Under the pieces are notes generated by a model. It was not told the DNA's origin. It searched no databases and worked only from the letters and a program-made list of their open reading frames with translations. From Strongylocentrotus droebachiensis (Eukaryota > Echinodermata > Echinoidea > Camarodonta > Strongylocentrotidae): a stretch of 64,000 nucleotides of DNA. How positions within the stretch are numbered: the stretch's first letter is position 1; the number at the start of each line of letters is the position of its first letter. The position numbers were made by a program, and so were the translations under genes. Of this stretch, positions 1-10,650 are shown one piece after another. The stretch is from NCBI GenBank assembly GCA_035222895.1, contig JAVYIG010000876.1:124001-188000 (forward strand), in the 5' to 3' direction.

Positions 1-1319
1 ATTTTGTATTTGCTTGTTTTTGAAAACTGAAATGTGGAGAAGAAAAAAAAAGAATAAAGAATTAAAAAATTACACTCTTTCATGCATAGTTAATGCTATT
101 TTGGCTCTGAAATTCTGAACAGACAACTTTACATTTAATCTGCAATATACTGTGTCAACCAGTAAAACATTGTACTGTCAGTATGGAATACAGTGTCATC
201 CTTTTAATACTGAAACTGCAACACTGCAGTTTTTATCTAGACACATGATACATGGGCAGAAAAATAAAAATTGAAAAAATGAGAATTGATAAATTTCTTT
301 TGTGGACCCCTATGAAAAACAGCACTTGTGCTGATCGATAAGGGTGTTCCATCACACAAGTGGTAAAAATGAATTATTAAAACAAATTGTAGATGTAATG
401 CAGTTGATAAATTATAAGAATGATTTTAAGGAGAATGGACATTCTGGATATTTTATCTCATGAAAACAGGATTAAATAAAAACTTGAATTTCTGCCTATA
501 AGAATTTAAGAGGCAAAACTGATTTACATGATCTCAGATCTGTGGAATATACTGAGTCCTCTGTATTAAGTGGGTAAGTTTTGTTTCCTCAAAGAAAACC
601 AATATCTTCACCATTCCCCCCAAAAAGAAGAATAAATTTGCCCATTCATTATAAATATAGTCTTTACACAAGTTACATAATTAACAACTCACAAATTAAT
701 TGAGTCAGGTGTAATCTAAAAAGTGTAAAGGCCCTATTAAGGATCCTTGAAAAACACCCGCATGTATATGTATCTATGATTCACAGCTTTCCAATGGCAT
801 CATATTTCTGTTTGAAAACATTACTCAATTTATAGGAATAAAAGTGTTCCACAAGGAAGTGTGCTGTGGCCTTTATTATAAGCTCTGGGATAATATTTAT
901 CCTATATATACATGAAATATAAACCTTGCACTGAACTATAGCCACAAGCAGTACATGCACGATCACACTCATTTCCACGTACATGTACAGCATGCAGCGT
1001 TTTTGTATACAGCATCGTGGAAGAAAAATTGGGCAGGCGATCTAATCAGAGCGAAATATCCAATGACAAATTCTGCTTGTCTGGTATCGCGCTTCAGGGT
1101 TACCGTAACGAACACACAGACCTGACTTCCTTGCCTCTGCATCATCTAGCTAATGCATTTCGTGCATGGGAGAAAGTGCACAGAGGCGAGACGATTGCTA
1201 ACCCATATATATATATTGCTTGCTGAAATCTCGTAGAGTTTGATAAATGGATTGCTCAGTTGTTCATTACATGATTGAGGCACATGATAACCCACTAACT
1301 AAAGAATTAGTATATTTCT
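1..1319. other. AT-rich non-coding sequence, no gene seen
   Basis: No open frame here looks like protein on either strand and no repeat family was recognised. It could be intergenic or a 5' intron of the transporter gene that becomes visible at 14838, whose start codon is not found downstream of this stretch. Confidence 0.5.
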
Positions 1320-1384
1320 ATAATAGTAATCAAAATAATAATATTTATAGTAATAGTAGCAGTAATAATGATGATAATAATAAT

Positions 1385-1431
<47 letters not shown>

Positions 1432-1545
1432 AAATAATAATGATGATAAGAAGAAGAAGAAGAAGAAAAAGAAGATGATGAAGATGAAGATAAATAAAAA
1501 GATGAAGAAAAGGTAAATGAAGATGAAGAAAAAGAAGCAGAAGAA
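1320..1545. repeat. AAT/AAG microsatellite
   Basis: A long run of AAT triplets (about 1370-1440) passes into AAG/ATG triplets (about 1445-1545). It generates poly-Asn, poly-Lys and poly-Tyr open frames on both strands, which are artefacts of the repeat. Confidence 0.9.
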
Positions 1546-1679
1546 GAAAAAACAACAAAAAATATTAATAATAATCTAGTATTTGTAAGTTGCATTTATC
1601 TTCCTATTTAATAGCACCCACAGTGTAGAAAACAAAAATCTGACAAGCTTTTCCTATATTGTTGGATCTTCCTTGGACT

Positions 1680-1830
1680 TAAACATTCTCTGTCTCTGTC
1701 TCTTTCTCTATCTTTCTCTCTTTCTCTCTTTTTCTCTCTTTCTTTCACTCTCTCTTTCAATCTCTCTCTCTCACTCTCTCTTTCATTCACTCTCTTTCTC
1801 TCTCTCTCACTCCATCTCTCTCTTTCATTT
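1680..1830. repeat. TC-rich microsatellite
   Basis: Interrupted TCTC/TTTC tract. The open frame on the complementary strand is Arg/Glu repeat sequence with no protein character. Confidence 0.85.
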
Positions 1831-1952
1831 TACAACTAACCAGGTATAAATGTGAATTTCCCCTTTAATAGCGCAACCTTTATGAGTCAGATAGCTTAAA
1901 AGCATGCACTAATGAAGGCATTGGAGCCTGCATTCAATCATGGACTCTACAC

Positions 1953-2105
1953 CAGGGACCCGTTTCACAAAGCCTTTATTCAATGACAATTTGACAAAAA
2001 TCAGTGACAAATCTGCTGATAACCAATCAGAAGCCAGAATTTCAGTAGCTTATAACAAAAATTGTCATTTGTCACTGATGACAAGTTTTGTGGAATGGGG
2101 CCCTG
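1953..2105. mobile_element. GGGCCC-ended MITE, copy 1
   Basis: About 150 bp beginning CAGGGACCCGTTTCACAAAG and ending with the imperfect inverse, TTTTGTGGAATGGGGCCCTG. The interior contains the words TCAGTGACAAATCTG and TCAGTAGCTTATAACA. Related copies with the same ends and interior lie at 29904-30044 and 62500-62660. There is no coding capacity, so it is a non-autonomous DNA element; the superfamily cannot be assigned from this sequence. Confidence 0.75.
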
Positions 2106-3833
2106 ATCTGAATATGTTTCAGTGCTGATAACACCTTGTTCAGACAATATTTTGTTTAATATAATGAGCTGGGTGTAATTTCCTCAAGTCTCAACAGACT
2201 AATAATGTCCCCTGAGACTTGTATAGAATTGAAAGCTCGTCTCGCTCTGATATTTGAGAAGTGGCAGTGCGTTACCGATGAAGCCATGGTTTCCATGGCA
2301 ACTAATTAGGAAAGCTTCACATTTTACTAGCATCCTGGTTCTATGAAAGGATGATGAGCAATTAAAGGGAGGACGCTAGTGAGAGATCGTGAGTAGATAG
2401 ATGATTGCATATATGCAAGCTTGTCTATGCCAAAGTGCAAACAATACAGTGAGTTCATAATTAACTGTAGTTTCAAATGTCAGTTTTATCATTAACCAAT
2501 TGGAAAAGATGATTTTTTGTTTCAAGATGCAATTTTAATAGTTTTCCTCTCAACCTATACTGGCTTGATAAGAGTGTACAATTAGTTGATAAAAATTGTT
2601 TAACTTGCAGTTACTCATACATGTACATTTACATATTCACCAAGTCTAAAGCTGTTTCTTGTTTTTGGAAAAATATATTTTAGTTTGTATTCTCTAACAA
2701 AAATTGCCGTAGGAAGAGATGTATTTCAAAAAGTTCCTTACTTCGTAGATTCATTAGCCTCAAAGCAGTTATATTGTAAGAAAGGTCTCAAAATATATTC
2801 TCATCTTCAACTAAACAGGCTTTGTGAGTCCCAGCTAATACATAAAACCTTAATCCATGTATTTTAGTCACATGTATTGCTTTACTCCTTCTGATGATTA
2901 GGCATTTGTAGACAGACCTTGAGGCAAAACCAATGTGTTGATCCGTGACATTGGATGAAGAAAAATTATGATAATGTGACATGCATCATGAAATCTAGCT
3001 ACCGTAATAGGCAATTGATCTAATTTTGTTGGTTTCATCGTGCCAGTCTGTGGCAATGTCGTCAATGGTGCAGCATTTGCTACAGGGTAGAGATATCTAT
3101 AGGGGACATACTAGAGTAACATTTCCCCTTTTGAGTTATAGCATGTATTGTGAGGTACAGCATAGTGTAGTAAACATCTAGACTTGATGAGTTATGGGTT
3201 TTAGTGTTCCATCCATCATCAAATTGTTTTCATTGATCCATGTATAACAGTTTAAAAGGAAAAGGATGCATGTAATATAACCTAATTACTTTGTGTAAAA
3301 AAACAGTGAACATGTCTACACTGTGGGAGATCGATATATCAAGGTGAAATAGTGGCGTGAACTAATGTGAAAGATGATTAGGTTTAGTGGTCTTGGGAAA
3401 TTAAAAGTTATTATTATTTGACATTTTGGGGGACCCTGCGATTAGTCGAGACTTTGCGCTCTGTGTGGGGGGTGAGGGAGAGGAAAAATGATGATCGAAG
3501 AAAAAGAAATCATGGAAAAAAATGGACGGAATCTGGACTTAACATAACATATGGCTGATCTGTCGCTGGCTCACACAGTACATGGTTTACTCTATACATG
3601 TTCTGCACTGTACTATATTAACCATCTTAGATAGATCCCCTTGGGCCATAAGATGAGTATCTGAATGCTGAGAATTATTCATCACCATCATCCAAAGATG
3701 CTATCCGTCCCTCCCTTCCAACATCCATTATCTGATGCATGGTGTGTGGGAGCAAGGGCACGGGTTACCCATCTGGTTTATCCAGAATGCCGTGTTAGCT
3801 TATCCGCATATGACGTGGGTACCTAACAGCTAG
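2106..3833. other. Non-coding sequence, nothing recognised
   Basis: Only short open frames with no protein character, no tandem repeat and no recognised element over about 1.7 kb. Confidence 0.45.
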
Positions 3834-4113
3834 TAGGCCTGTCTTCATCAGCTTGAGTTTGCCAAATAACCCGCTATTTTAACTATCCTAATCACAAATT
3901 AACCAGTTAATTTACTTCTTCATCAGCCAGCAGTTGCAATTACCGGGATATTTGGTTTCCAAAATATATCCCGCTATTTGGGAAAAAACGGGCTGATTTG
4001 CGCCCATCCAAGCTAGTTTGTGATGAGCGTATCGGTCTGGTGAAGACGCATTTTTGAGCTTTGGGATAATTTGGGGGTTATTTTGGCAAACTTGAACTGA
4101 TGAGGACAGTACT
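3834..4113. mobile_element. TIR element with CTGTCTTCATCAG-type ends, copy A
   Basis: About 280 bp. The left end reads GGCCTGTCTTCATCAGC followed by TTGAGTTTGCCAAATA. The right end is the imperfect inverse, TTTTGGCAAACTTGAAC followed by TGATGAGGACAG. The interior is palindromic around GGGATATTTGG-type words. A second, longer copy with better matched ends is at 12060-12443. It is non-coding, so it is a MITE-like DNA element. Confidence 0.7.
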
Positions 4114-4406
4114 AGAGGTGCATGGTTGAGACTTCCATGTTTTAAGTACTAAGCTCCTCATGTATATGGATTTTGCAGTCATATATTTTGCTAAAAATAC
4201 ACCACTAGCTTAAGGTGTGATGCTATTCAGTATTTCTATTAGAAGATTTAGACGTGCTTTAATTTGTCTCTTTTAAGAACGCATAATTTTGTAAAGAAGT
4301 TGCACTTTGACATTCTACTTTGTGTAACATAAGTCAAAAGAGGCAAGGAAGGTGGATTGGTTGAATTATATCTTTGTTGTTGAATACTTTTAGATGTAAA
4401 ATTTTA

Positions 4407-4459
4407 TACAATCAAACCTGCTTTAGTGACCAACTGTCTACAAAGACCACATTTACCCC
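4407..4459. mobile_element. Left part of a TIR repeat split by the LTR element
   Basis: This 53-bp piece (ATCAAACCTGCTTTAGTGACC and following) and 10404-10551 together match the inverse of the uninterrupted copy at 32954-33147. The LTR retrotransposon 4460-10403 was inserted between them. The family has ends of the form ACAGTCAAACCT and internal words such as GGTCTTTATAGACAGG. Confidence 0.8.
4455..4459. repeat. Target-site duplication, left (ACCCC)
   Basis: The five bases before the left LTR (ACCCC) are repeated exactly after the right LTR at 10404-10408. A 5-bp duplication is usual for Ty3/gypsy integrases. Confidence 0.85.
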
Positions 4460-4659
4460 TGTAATGTTTTGGTCCTTATTTAGACAGCCGAAAGGACGAC
4501 ACAACAGCCTTCAATTACATGGTTGATAACGTGTGTGTATTCTCTGTTCAATTGCTGTACCGGTCATATTACAATACACTATACATTGTTCTTGTACGAG
4601 TAACCAATGACAACCAGAAAGTATGGAATGCTAATTGTGCAGTTGTTCAAGATACTACA
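4460..4659 (-). repeat. 3' LTR (left copy)
   Basis: 200 bp, TG...CA, the same as 10204-10403. Read on the - strand it contains AATAAG, a possible variant polyadenylation signal. Confidence 0.93.
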
Positions 4660-4673
4660 ATCCTCCCTACCTG
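4660..4673 (-). promoter_or_regulatory. Polypurine tract
   Basis: Directly inside the 3' LTR, the - strand reads CAGGTAGGGAGGAT, purine-rich and abutting the LTR, as expected for the plus-strand primer of an LTR retrotransposon. Confidence 0.7.
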
Positions 4674-6090
4674 GATTAAAACCTTTCTATAATGAGATAA
4701 GTCAATCACAGTGTAGCTGTTGTTATTTCTATGGCTTGTTTGACATCATAAAACTGTAACAATCATTCATCAATGTGTTTTAGACCATGTAAGAACAAAC
4801 TTTGGAAAAAACATCAAAACAAGTTGTAACTCATTTAGAGTATAAAACCAAACTTGAACATTAACCAAACTCAGCTAATTTGCACAAAGCCATGTATAGA
4901 ACTCATGTACACATGTAATGGTTAAATAACTAACTTGCATAAGACAAAACTTGCTACGGATAGCCAGTATTACATATATACACTTCAAACAAGAAATAAT
5001 TCACTTTGTGAGATCATGCAGAGCTTATGCATATAGCAATATACCATCTAATAAAATGTGAACTCTAAAAGTTGTAAATTAGGCTTTTAGGAAGTGTTCA
5101 TGGTTGAAATAAGCTGATTATGTAGTGATATATTTTCATATCAACAGATCAAAATTACCTATGACCTGCAGAGGTCAATAACTGTTTGCTAGCATAAAAA
5201 TCTTGTTCTTAGCACTCAAGTCTGTTTCAGTATAATAAAGCATAAAAAATGCAATTGACTGTTCTGTCATACATTGTAGGCATGAGGCAATAGCATCGAA
5301 CAATATGAACTCAAATATCAAATATCATAGATTATAAAACATAGCAATCAGCAAATACACATGTACAAACCTTCAAACTGTGCAAAACTGATATTCATTT
5401 ATAAACACAATATAATGGCAACAAATAACACCTTTTTACATTTTCCTTTCTTCTTTTCCTTTTGAAAAATAGCCAAGTGTACAAAATATTTTCTTTGCAT
5501 GAACGTAGAAAATTAAACTGATTCAATTGAAATTCGCTCTTTATAAAACCTTATAAATTACTTCCAACTCCGTAATATTGAAGAGCAATATTTATAAAAC
5601 TGAACCAGATTTCTGGAGGCTCTAGTTTGTGTTTGTTCGTTTGATTGGTTTTTTTTTTGTTTTTTTTAACAATTAAGCTATGAGTGTTTACAAAGCATAC
5701 TGAGTAAATGCAAATCTGTTATACACGGAAAATAATTTCAAACCAATAGTTACGATTAATCAAGTTACATGCAATAATTAAACTGACAGCAAAGAATAAA
5801 AAGATAATATGAAATCCACCCTTGAGATCTAATCTTGATCAGAAAAGCAAACTCACATGAACATTATACAAACTTCCATTGTGACAGGTTAGAACAATAA
5901 TTTGTTTAAATACACATAAATGCATACAGTAACCTGAATAAAAAGTTTGCCATCAAAAGTTTTTTTTTTTTTTTTTTTTTTTTAAGAAATGCAAGATATA
6001 AGAGTCAATGTCTCATCATTTAGTCATATTGTGCATTTCTCCAGTTTTCTTTGTCTTTGACTAGTTTATGAGTAATGAATAGACTGTGAA
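4674..6090 (-). other. Long 3' non-coding region of the LTR element
   Basis: About 1.4 kb between the polyprotein stop and the polypurine tract has no open frame of note on the element strand. It contains a 24-base T run on the + strand (5960-5983), which is an A24 run in element sense about 110 bases after the stop codon. This could be captured host or transcript sequence, or a lineage-specific 3' region; the sequence alone does not decide. Confidence 0.6.
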
Positions 6091-9000
6091 CTAAACATAA
6101 TCGCGCAACCGTGCTGGTTGTCGTCGATTGCGTCTAGGATTACGTCGCGGTTGCACAACAAGTTGTTGTCCTTGTGCATTATCATCACTAAGGTCAATTT
6201 CAATTTGATCATTGTTAGCAGATTGGTCACAGGGAATAGGACCAGTGTAACGCTTGAAACGTGATGCGTTTCGCGTGATGTAGTGATTACCATGACGTAC
6301 AGTGATTCGTGAACCTTTCTTCCTAACTACTTTGTATGGTGTGGAAAGGTACGGGGACTGATGTTTGCACACTATACCATCACGGCGGACAAGAACTGTG
6401 TCTCCTACATCGATATCCTTCTCGCGTGTTGTACCGTGACTATCCGCGTACGCTTTCATTTTCGCTTTCTTGCCACGATCGCGAGAGCGGAGTTGATTAT
6501 CCGAATTTCGTTCTTGAATGTCGGAGACGGGAACGATAGGCTCAGGGAGGCGAGTACGGACAGGTCTGCCAAACAGGAGTGTGGCAGGGGGGACACCAGT
6601 CGTGGTATGCGGCGTGGCGCGGTAATTGCGAAGAAATCTGTAGAGCTCTTGCTTCCACGATTTGTTTTGAGCGATGGCAGAGCGATAGGCTTTCTTCAGT
6701 GTTCTCATAAATCTTTCAACTTCACCGTTCGCTTGGGGCCACCTGGGGGTTACCCTTCTGTGCTTGAAACCCAGGTAGTCGGCAAAGTCAGCGAATTCAC
6801 GACCGTTGAAAGGAGGCCCATTATCCGTACGGACGATATCAGGAACGCCGAAACTTGAGAAAATTCGGTCTAGCTTGGGGATGACTTGCTGAGCTGAAGT
6901 AGATGAGACAATTTCAACCTCGGGGAAACGAGAATAGTCATCCATAACAACAAGCAGGTGGTCACCTGACGGGAGATCAGCGAAATCAATGCTAAGTTCT
7001 GACCACGCTTTTTGGGGCAGAGGGGACATGCGCAGAGGCTCTTTGACATGCTCGATTGTGTTAGACTGGCATGTGATACAATCACGAACAATTTTCTCTG
7101 TCATCTTGTCAATAGAGGGAAACCACACTTTTTCACGGAGAAGACTCTTTGTCTTTGTGATGCCTTGATGTCCCTCATGTGCAATATCAATGATGCGTTT
7201 ACGAAGAGACTGCGGGACTACTATGCGATGTCCGCGGAGGAGAAGAGAATTGTCATCCACTGTCAATTCCTCGCGAATAATGAACAAGCTCTGGAGTTCT
7301 GATCGGTTTTCAGTAGAGGTCGCAAGAAGGTCATGCCAGTTGTTGTTCTTGATGGTGCGAATGACGTGCTGTAGGACTGGGTCCTGTTTTGTGGCTTCAG
7401 CGATTTCGGACATTGATACTGACTTCGGAACTGCATGATATGCCACAAAACTAACATGAGCTTCCGCCATGGATTGATCATCGGATACGCTCATCACCGA
7501 TAGCTGAGGATGTCGCGAGAGGTAGTCAGCGGGGTTATGCTGACCAGGACGATACTGGACGGTGTAGTCATACGCTTGCAGCTTCAGGATCCATCTTTCA
7601 AGACGGAGCGGTGGCTTAGCATGACAGTTGTTGAAGAGCGATACTAGCGGCTTATGGTCAGTTGTGACTACAAACGATCCACCATACAAATACACATGAA
7701 AATGGACAATAGCCCATGTGATGGCTAGGGCTTCACGCTCTGTTTGCGAATATCGAGATTCAACGTCTGTGAGGGCTCTGCTTGCCAACGCGACAGGAAC
7801 CGTGTTCTCCTTGTTATGCTGAACAAGAAGTGCTCCCAGACCATGAGGACTGGCATCAACGATAAGTTCAGTGGTGCTGGCCGTATTGAAGTATGCCATG
7901 GTGCATTGTTGCGAAACTCTTTGCTTGATCTGAGCGAAGGCGTCGGCTTGGGCAAGACCCCATTCCCATTCACTATCCGACTTAGTGAGATGGCGAAGAG
8001 GTGCTGAAATCGAGGCCAGACCAGGGATGAACCTGGCACAGTAATTAACCATGCCTAAGAAACTGCGGACTTCGGACACGGTGCGAGGTTCAGGTACCGC
8101 TCGAATGGCTTCGATCTTTCTCGGATCAGCGCTAATGCCGTTGGATGAGAAAACGTGACCAAAATATGTGACACGGTCAGCAGCAAAGACACATTTGTCT
8201 TTGTTCAAGGTCAGGTTCACCTCACGAAGGCGTTCAAGTACAGCTTTGAGGCGAATGTCATGGTCCGCTTTGTTGTTCGCGAACACAAGAATATCATCAC
8301 TTACATTCAAGACACCCGGTAGGTCTTGAAGAACAGCTTGAATGGTGTGCTGAAAGATCTCAGATGCAGATGCGAGCCCGAAGTTGAGTCGTTTGTACCG
8401 AAAAAGTCCGACATGAGTTGAGAACACTGTGTACGGACGAGACTCTTCATCAAGCTCTAGCTGGTGGTAGCCCGAGTTGAGATCCAAAGTGCTAAATGTT
8501 GTGGCACCATTCAAAGCAGACACAAATTCATCAACGGTTGGCGTGATGTGACGTTCGCGCTTCACAGCTTTGTTGACGTGACGCATGTCAACACAAATGC
8601 GGATGTTATCACTGTTACGCTTCGGGACAACAGTGATCGGAGAAACCCACGGAGTAGGTGTATCATGTACCGGTTCTATGATATCAAGTTCCTGCAATCT
8701 GTCAAGTTCCTGCTCCACTCGCTTTCTCATGTGGAAGGGAATCCTTCGGTGGGGAACTGCTACAGGAGGAACGGATCCATCAACATGAATATGGCATTGG
8801 TGATCTTTCAGTTTGCCAATACCAAGGAAACGATCCTTATACGACTGCTCTAGCTGAAGATTGTACGCGATATGAAGGAGACCAAGTGCAGTGGCAGTGC
8901 TACAATCCAGCAGTGTATCACCACTGTGCGTGACAACAAATATCTTTGTTTCCACTGTTTTCGATTTATACGAGACAGATGCGGTGAATGTTCCAACAAC

Positions 9001-10107
9001 ATCAAGCGGGACTGTGCTTCCATACGCATACACAGGAACGGAGGGCGCGTCAAGATGAGGCCTTGGTGTAATCGAGCGATACGTGTTCTGACTCACAATC
9101 GTTACTGAGGAACCAGAATCGATTAAAGCTGAAATTGAGATCCCGTTGACCTCAATCTGAACAATCGGTCTGTTGGCTGAAGAAGAATTAACATTGAAAA
9201 CATAGTCCTTTGTTTTAGCTTGCTCTTCCTTACTATGCTGAGCAGGTTGGTGATCACGCTGAGGCTCAGGCTGCGGAGAGTTAGTACAGCTGCATTGACA
9301 TGCTGCTGTATGTTCAGTATGAGTTGCGATAGAATTGGACTTTAATGGTCTAGATAAACAGTACTTCTGGAAATGATTCAATTTTCCACAAGAATGGCAC
9401 GTAACCCCTTTTGCCGGACAGGGTTTATCTGCGGGATGTGGGAACCGACCACCACAATTCCTGCATGTGACTTTCTGTCTGGTCGCTTGCTGTTTTCCAC
9501 GAGTGCGAAATTGGCGTTGGACAGAGTTCGGATTTGAGGGCTTGTCATGACGCGTAGCAGCGACAGTTGATTCTTGAGATGTAGCACTCTCCATCTCGGC
9601 TGCATACTGATCAGATTGCTCGAGCGTGCGGGCAGTATGAAGAAGTTTTTCGAGTGTAACAGTTTCACGAAGTGCGTACCTCCTCAAATTTTGCGATGTA
9701 CACCCAAACACGATTTGGGATTTGATTTCCGCAGTTTTGTCTGAGAATTGACATGATGAAGCTAACTTCTGCAAACGGAGATGATACTGAGCAACAGTTT
9801 CATTGTTCAATTGTTTACACTGACGAAACAGATAACGTTCATATTCCACATTAACAGACGGAACAAAATGTTTCTCTAGCGCTTTAATGGCAGCAGAGTA
9901 AGATGTGGCTGTGTCTGGAAGTGTTTCAAAGATTTCCTGCACATCAGGACCGGAATAGTGCAGGAGCAACGCTCGCTTCTGGGCATCGTCTGTTACAGCA
10001 AATGCAGTGAAAAAGTTCTCTAGCCGTTGCACGTATTTTCCCCATCTCACACCCACGGTCGCGAGATCATCATGGCACTCAAAACGCTCAAACTGGGGTA
10101 AATTCAT
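6091..10107 (-). CDS. Gag-pol polyprotein of a Ty3/gypsy retrotransposon
   Basis: One 1338-codon frame without interruption. An N-terminal gag-like helical region (about 1-200) is followed by two Cys-rich knuckles (about 215-250, the second CHSC...H...C). An aspartic protease follows with ALIDSGSS (DSG about 330). The reverse transcriptase covers about 445-640; its active site reads VSDD (about 602-605) instead of the usual Y-x-DD, a variant known in a subset of gypsy-like elements. RNase H follows with VDAS (D about 751) and TDHKP (D about 817). The integrase has the HHCC finger (H977, H980, C1010, C1013) and D,D-35-E (D1041, D1095, E1131). A C-terminal basic tail with a GPY/F-like module ends the protein. 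Gag and pol share one frame, so no frameshift is needed. The ATG at 10107 is the first in frame and lies just inside the 5' LTR and primer site. All catalytic residues looked for are present. Confidence 0.95.
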   Translation of the reverse strand: MNLPQFERFECHDDLATVGVRWGKYVQRLENFFTAFAVTDDAQKRALLLHYSGPDVQEIFETLPDTATSYSAAIKALEKHFVPSVNVEYERYLFRQCKQLNNETVAQYHLRLQKLASSCQFSDKTAEIKSQIVFGCTSQNLRRYALRETVTLEKLLHTARTLEQSDQYAAEMESATSQESTVAATRHDKPSNPNSVQRQFRTRGKQQATRQKVTCRNCGGRFPHPADKPCPAKGVTCHSCGKLNHFQKYCLSRPLKSNSIATHTEHTAACQCSCTNSPQPEPQRDHQPAQHSKEEQAKTKDYVFNVNSSSANRPIVQIEVNGISISALIDSGSSVTIVSQNTYRSITPRPHLDAPSVPVYAYGSTVPLDVVGTFTASVSYKSKTVETKIFVVTHSGDTLLDCSTATALGLLHIAYNLQLEQSYKDRFLGIGKLKDHQCHIHVDGSVPPVAVPHRRIPFHMRKRVEQELDRLQELDIIEPVHDTPTPWVSPITVVPKRNSDNIRICVDMRHVNKAVKRERHITPTVDEFVSALNGATTFSTLDLNSGYHQLELDEESRPYTVFSTHVGLFRYKRLNFGLASASEIFQHTIQAVLQDLPGVLNVSDDILVFANNKADHDIRLKAVLERLREVNLTLNKDKCVFAADRVTYFGHVFSSNGISADPRKIEAIRAVPEPRTVSEVRSFLGMVNYCARFIPGLASISAPLRHLTKSDSEWEWGLAQADAFAQIKQRVSQQCTMAYFNTASTTELIVDASPHGLGALLVQHNKENTVPVALASRALTDVESRYSQTEREALAITWAIVHFHVYLYGGSFVVTTDHKPLVSLFNNCHAKPPLRLERWILKLQAYDYTVQYRPGQHNPADYLSRHPQLSVMSVSDDQSMAEAHVSFVAYHAVPKSVSMSEIAEATKQDPVLQHVIRTIKNNNWHDLLATSTENRSELQSLFIIREELTVDDNSLLLRGHRIVVPQSLRKRIIDIAHEGHQGITKTKSLLREKVWFPSIDKMTEKIVRDCITCQSNTIEHVKEPLRMSPLPQKAWSELSIDFADLPSGDHLLVVMDDYSRFPEVEIVSSTSAQQVIPKLDRIFSSFGVPDIVRTDNGPPFNGREFADFADYLGFKHRRVTPRWPQANGEVERFMRTLKKAYRSAIAQNKSWKQELYRFLRNYRATPHTTTGVPPATLLFGRPVRTRLPEPIVPVSDIQERNSDNQLRSRDRGKKAKMKAYADSHGTTREKDIDVGDTVLVRRDGIVCKHQSPYLSTPYKVVRKKGSRITVRHGNHYITRNASRFKRYTGPIPCDQSANNDQIEIDLSDDNAQGQQLVVQPRRNPRRNRRQPARLRDYV

Positions 10108-10185
10108 GTTGAAATGTTCTCAAAGTAACTTACGCAGTGACTCGAGGGACTGTGTCCATGAAAGTTCAGGTTCATGACGAAATCA

Positions 10186-10201
10186 CACATCTTCGTCGCC
10201 A
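10186..10201 (-). promoter_or_regulatory. tRNA primer-binding site, probably tRNA-Ser(GCU)
   Basis: Two bases inside the 5' LTR the - strand reads TGGCGACGAAGATG, starting with the TGG that pairs with a tRNA CCA end. It fits the 3' end of animal tRNA-Ser(GCU) (...CCUCGUCGCCA) with one mismatch. The tRNA identity rests on recalled family knowledge; the TGG start and position are seen directly. Confidence 0.7.
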
Positions 10202-10203
10202 AA

Positions 10204-10403
10204 TGTAATGTTTTGGTCCTTATTTAGACAGCCGAAAGGACGACACAACAGCCTTCAATTACATGGTTGATAACGTGTGTGTATTCTCTGTTCAATTGCT
10301 GTACCGGTCATATTACAATACACTATACATTGTTCTTGTACGAGTAACCAATGACAACCAGAAAGTATGGAATGCTAATTGTGCAGTTGTTCAAGATACT
10401 ACA
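10204..10403 (-). repeat. 5' LTR (right copy)
   Basis: 200 bp, identical to 4460-4659. It would carry the element promoter; no clear core-promoter motif was assigned. Confidence 0.93.
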
Positions 10404-10551
10404 ACCCCCCTTGAAAATGGTTTCTCCCCTTGAAAATGGTTTCTCATTGAAACATGTACTAAAGGAACCTGTACATAAAGACCACCTGCCTATAAAGATC
10501 ATTTTCTTGTCTTCCTTGGGTGGTCTTTATAGCCACTGAGGTTTGACTGTA
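10404..10551. mobile_element. Right part of the TIR repeat split by the LTR element
   Basis: Continues the copy begun at 4407-4459. It starts with the second ACCCC target copy (10404-10408), holds a short local duplication (CCTTGAAAATGGTTTCT twice) and ends GAGGTTTGACTGTA, the inverse of the left end. Confidence 0.8.
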
Positions 10552-10650
10552 TGTGTACATTTTCAAGAAAGAAAAATTGAAAAAAAATCATTTTTTTCAC
10601 ATATTTACAAAATTATAAAAACTTGGTAAGAAGTGAAAAATATAGTGGTT

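Larger units (their letters stand above)
4460..10403 (-). mobile_element. Complete Ty3/gypsy LTR retrotransposon
   Basis: A 5.94-kb element in - orientation. Two 200-bp LTRs (4460-4659 and 10204-10403) start TG, end CA and are identical by eye along their whole length. They are flanked by the 5-bp duplication ACCCC. Inside, in element order, are a tRNA primer site, one uninterrupted gag-pol frame, about 1.4 kb of non-coding sequence and a purine tract before the 3' LTR. There is no env frame. Identical LTRs, an intact frame and an intact duplication indicate a very recent insertion, so the element may still be mobile. It sits inside an older TIR repeat, giving a nested arrangement. Confidence 0.95.

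Noticed and set aside
1017-1226. Candidate first exon of the transporter
   Set aside because: The 69-codon frame shows no resemblance to an SLC38 N-terminus and has no convincing phase-0 donor.
6361-9108. Several + strand frames of 70-165 codons
   Set aside because: Antisense shadows of the gag-pol frame.
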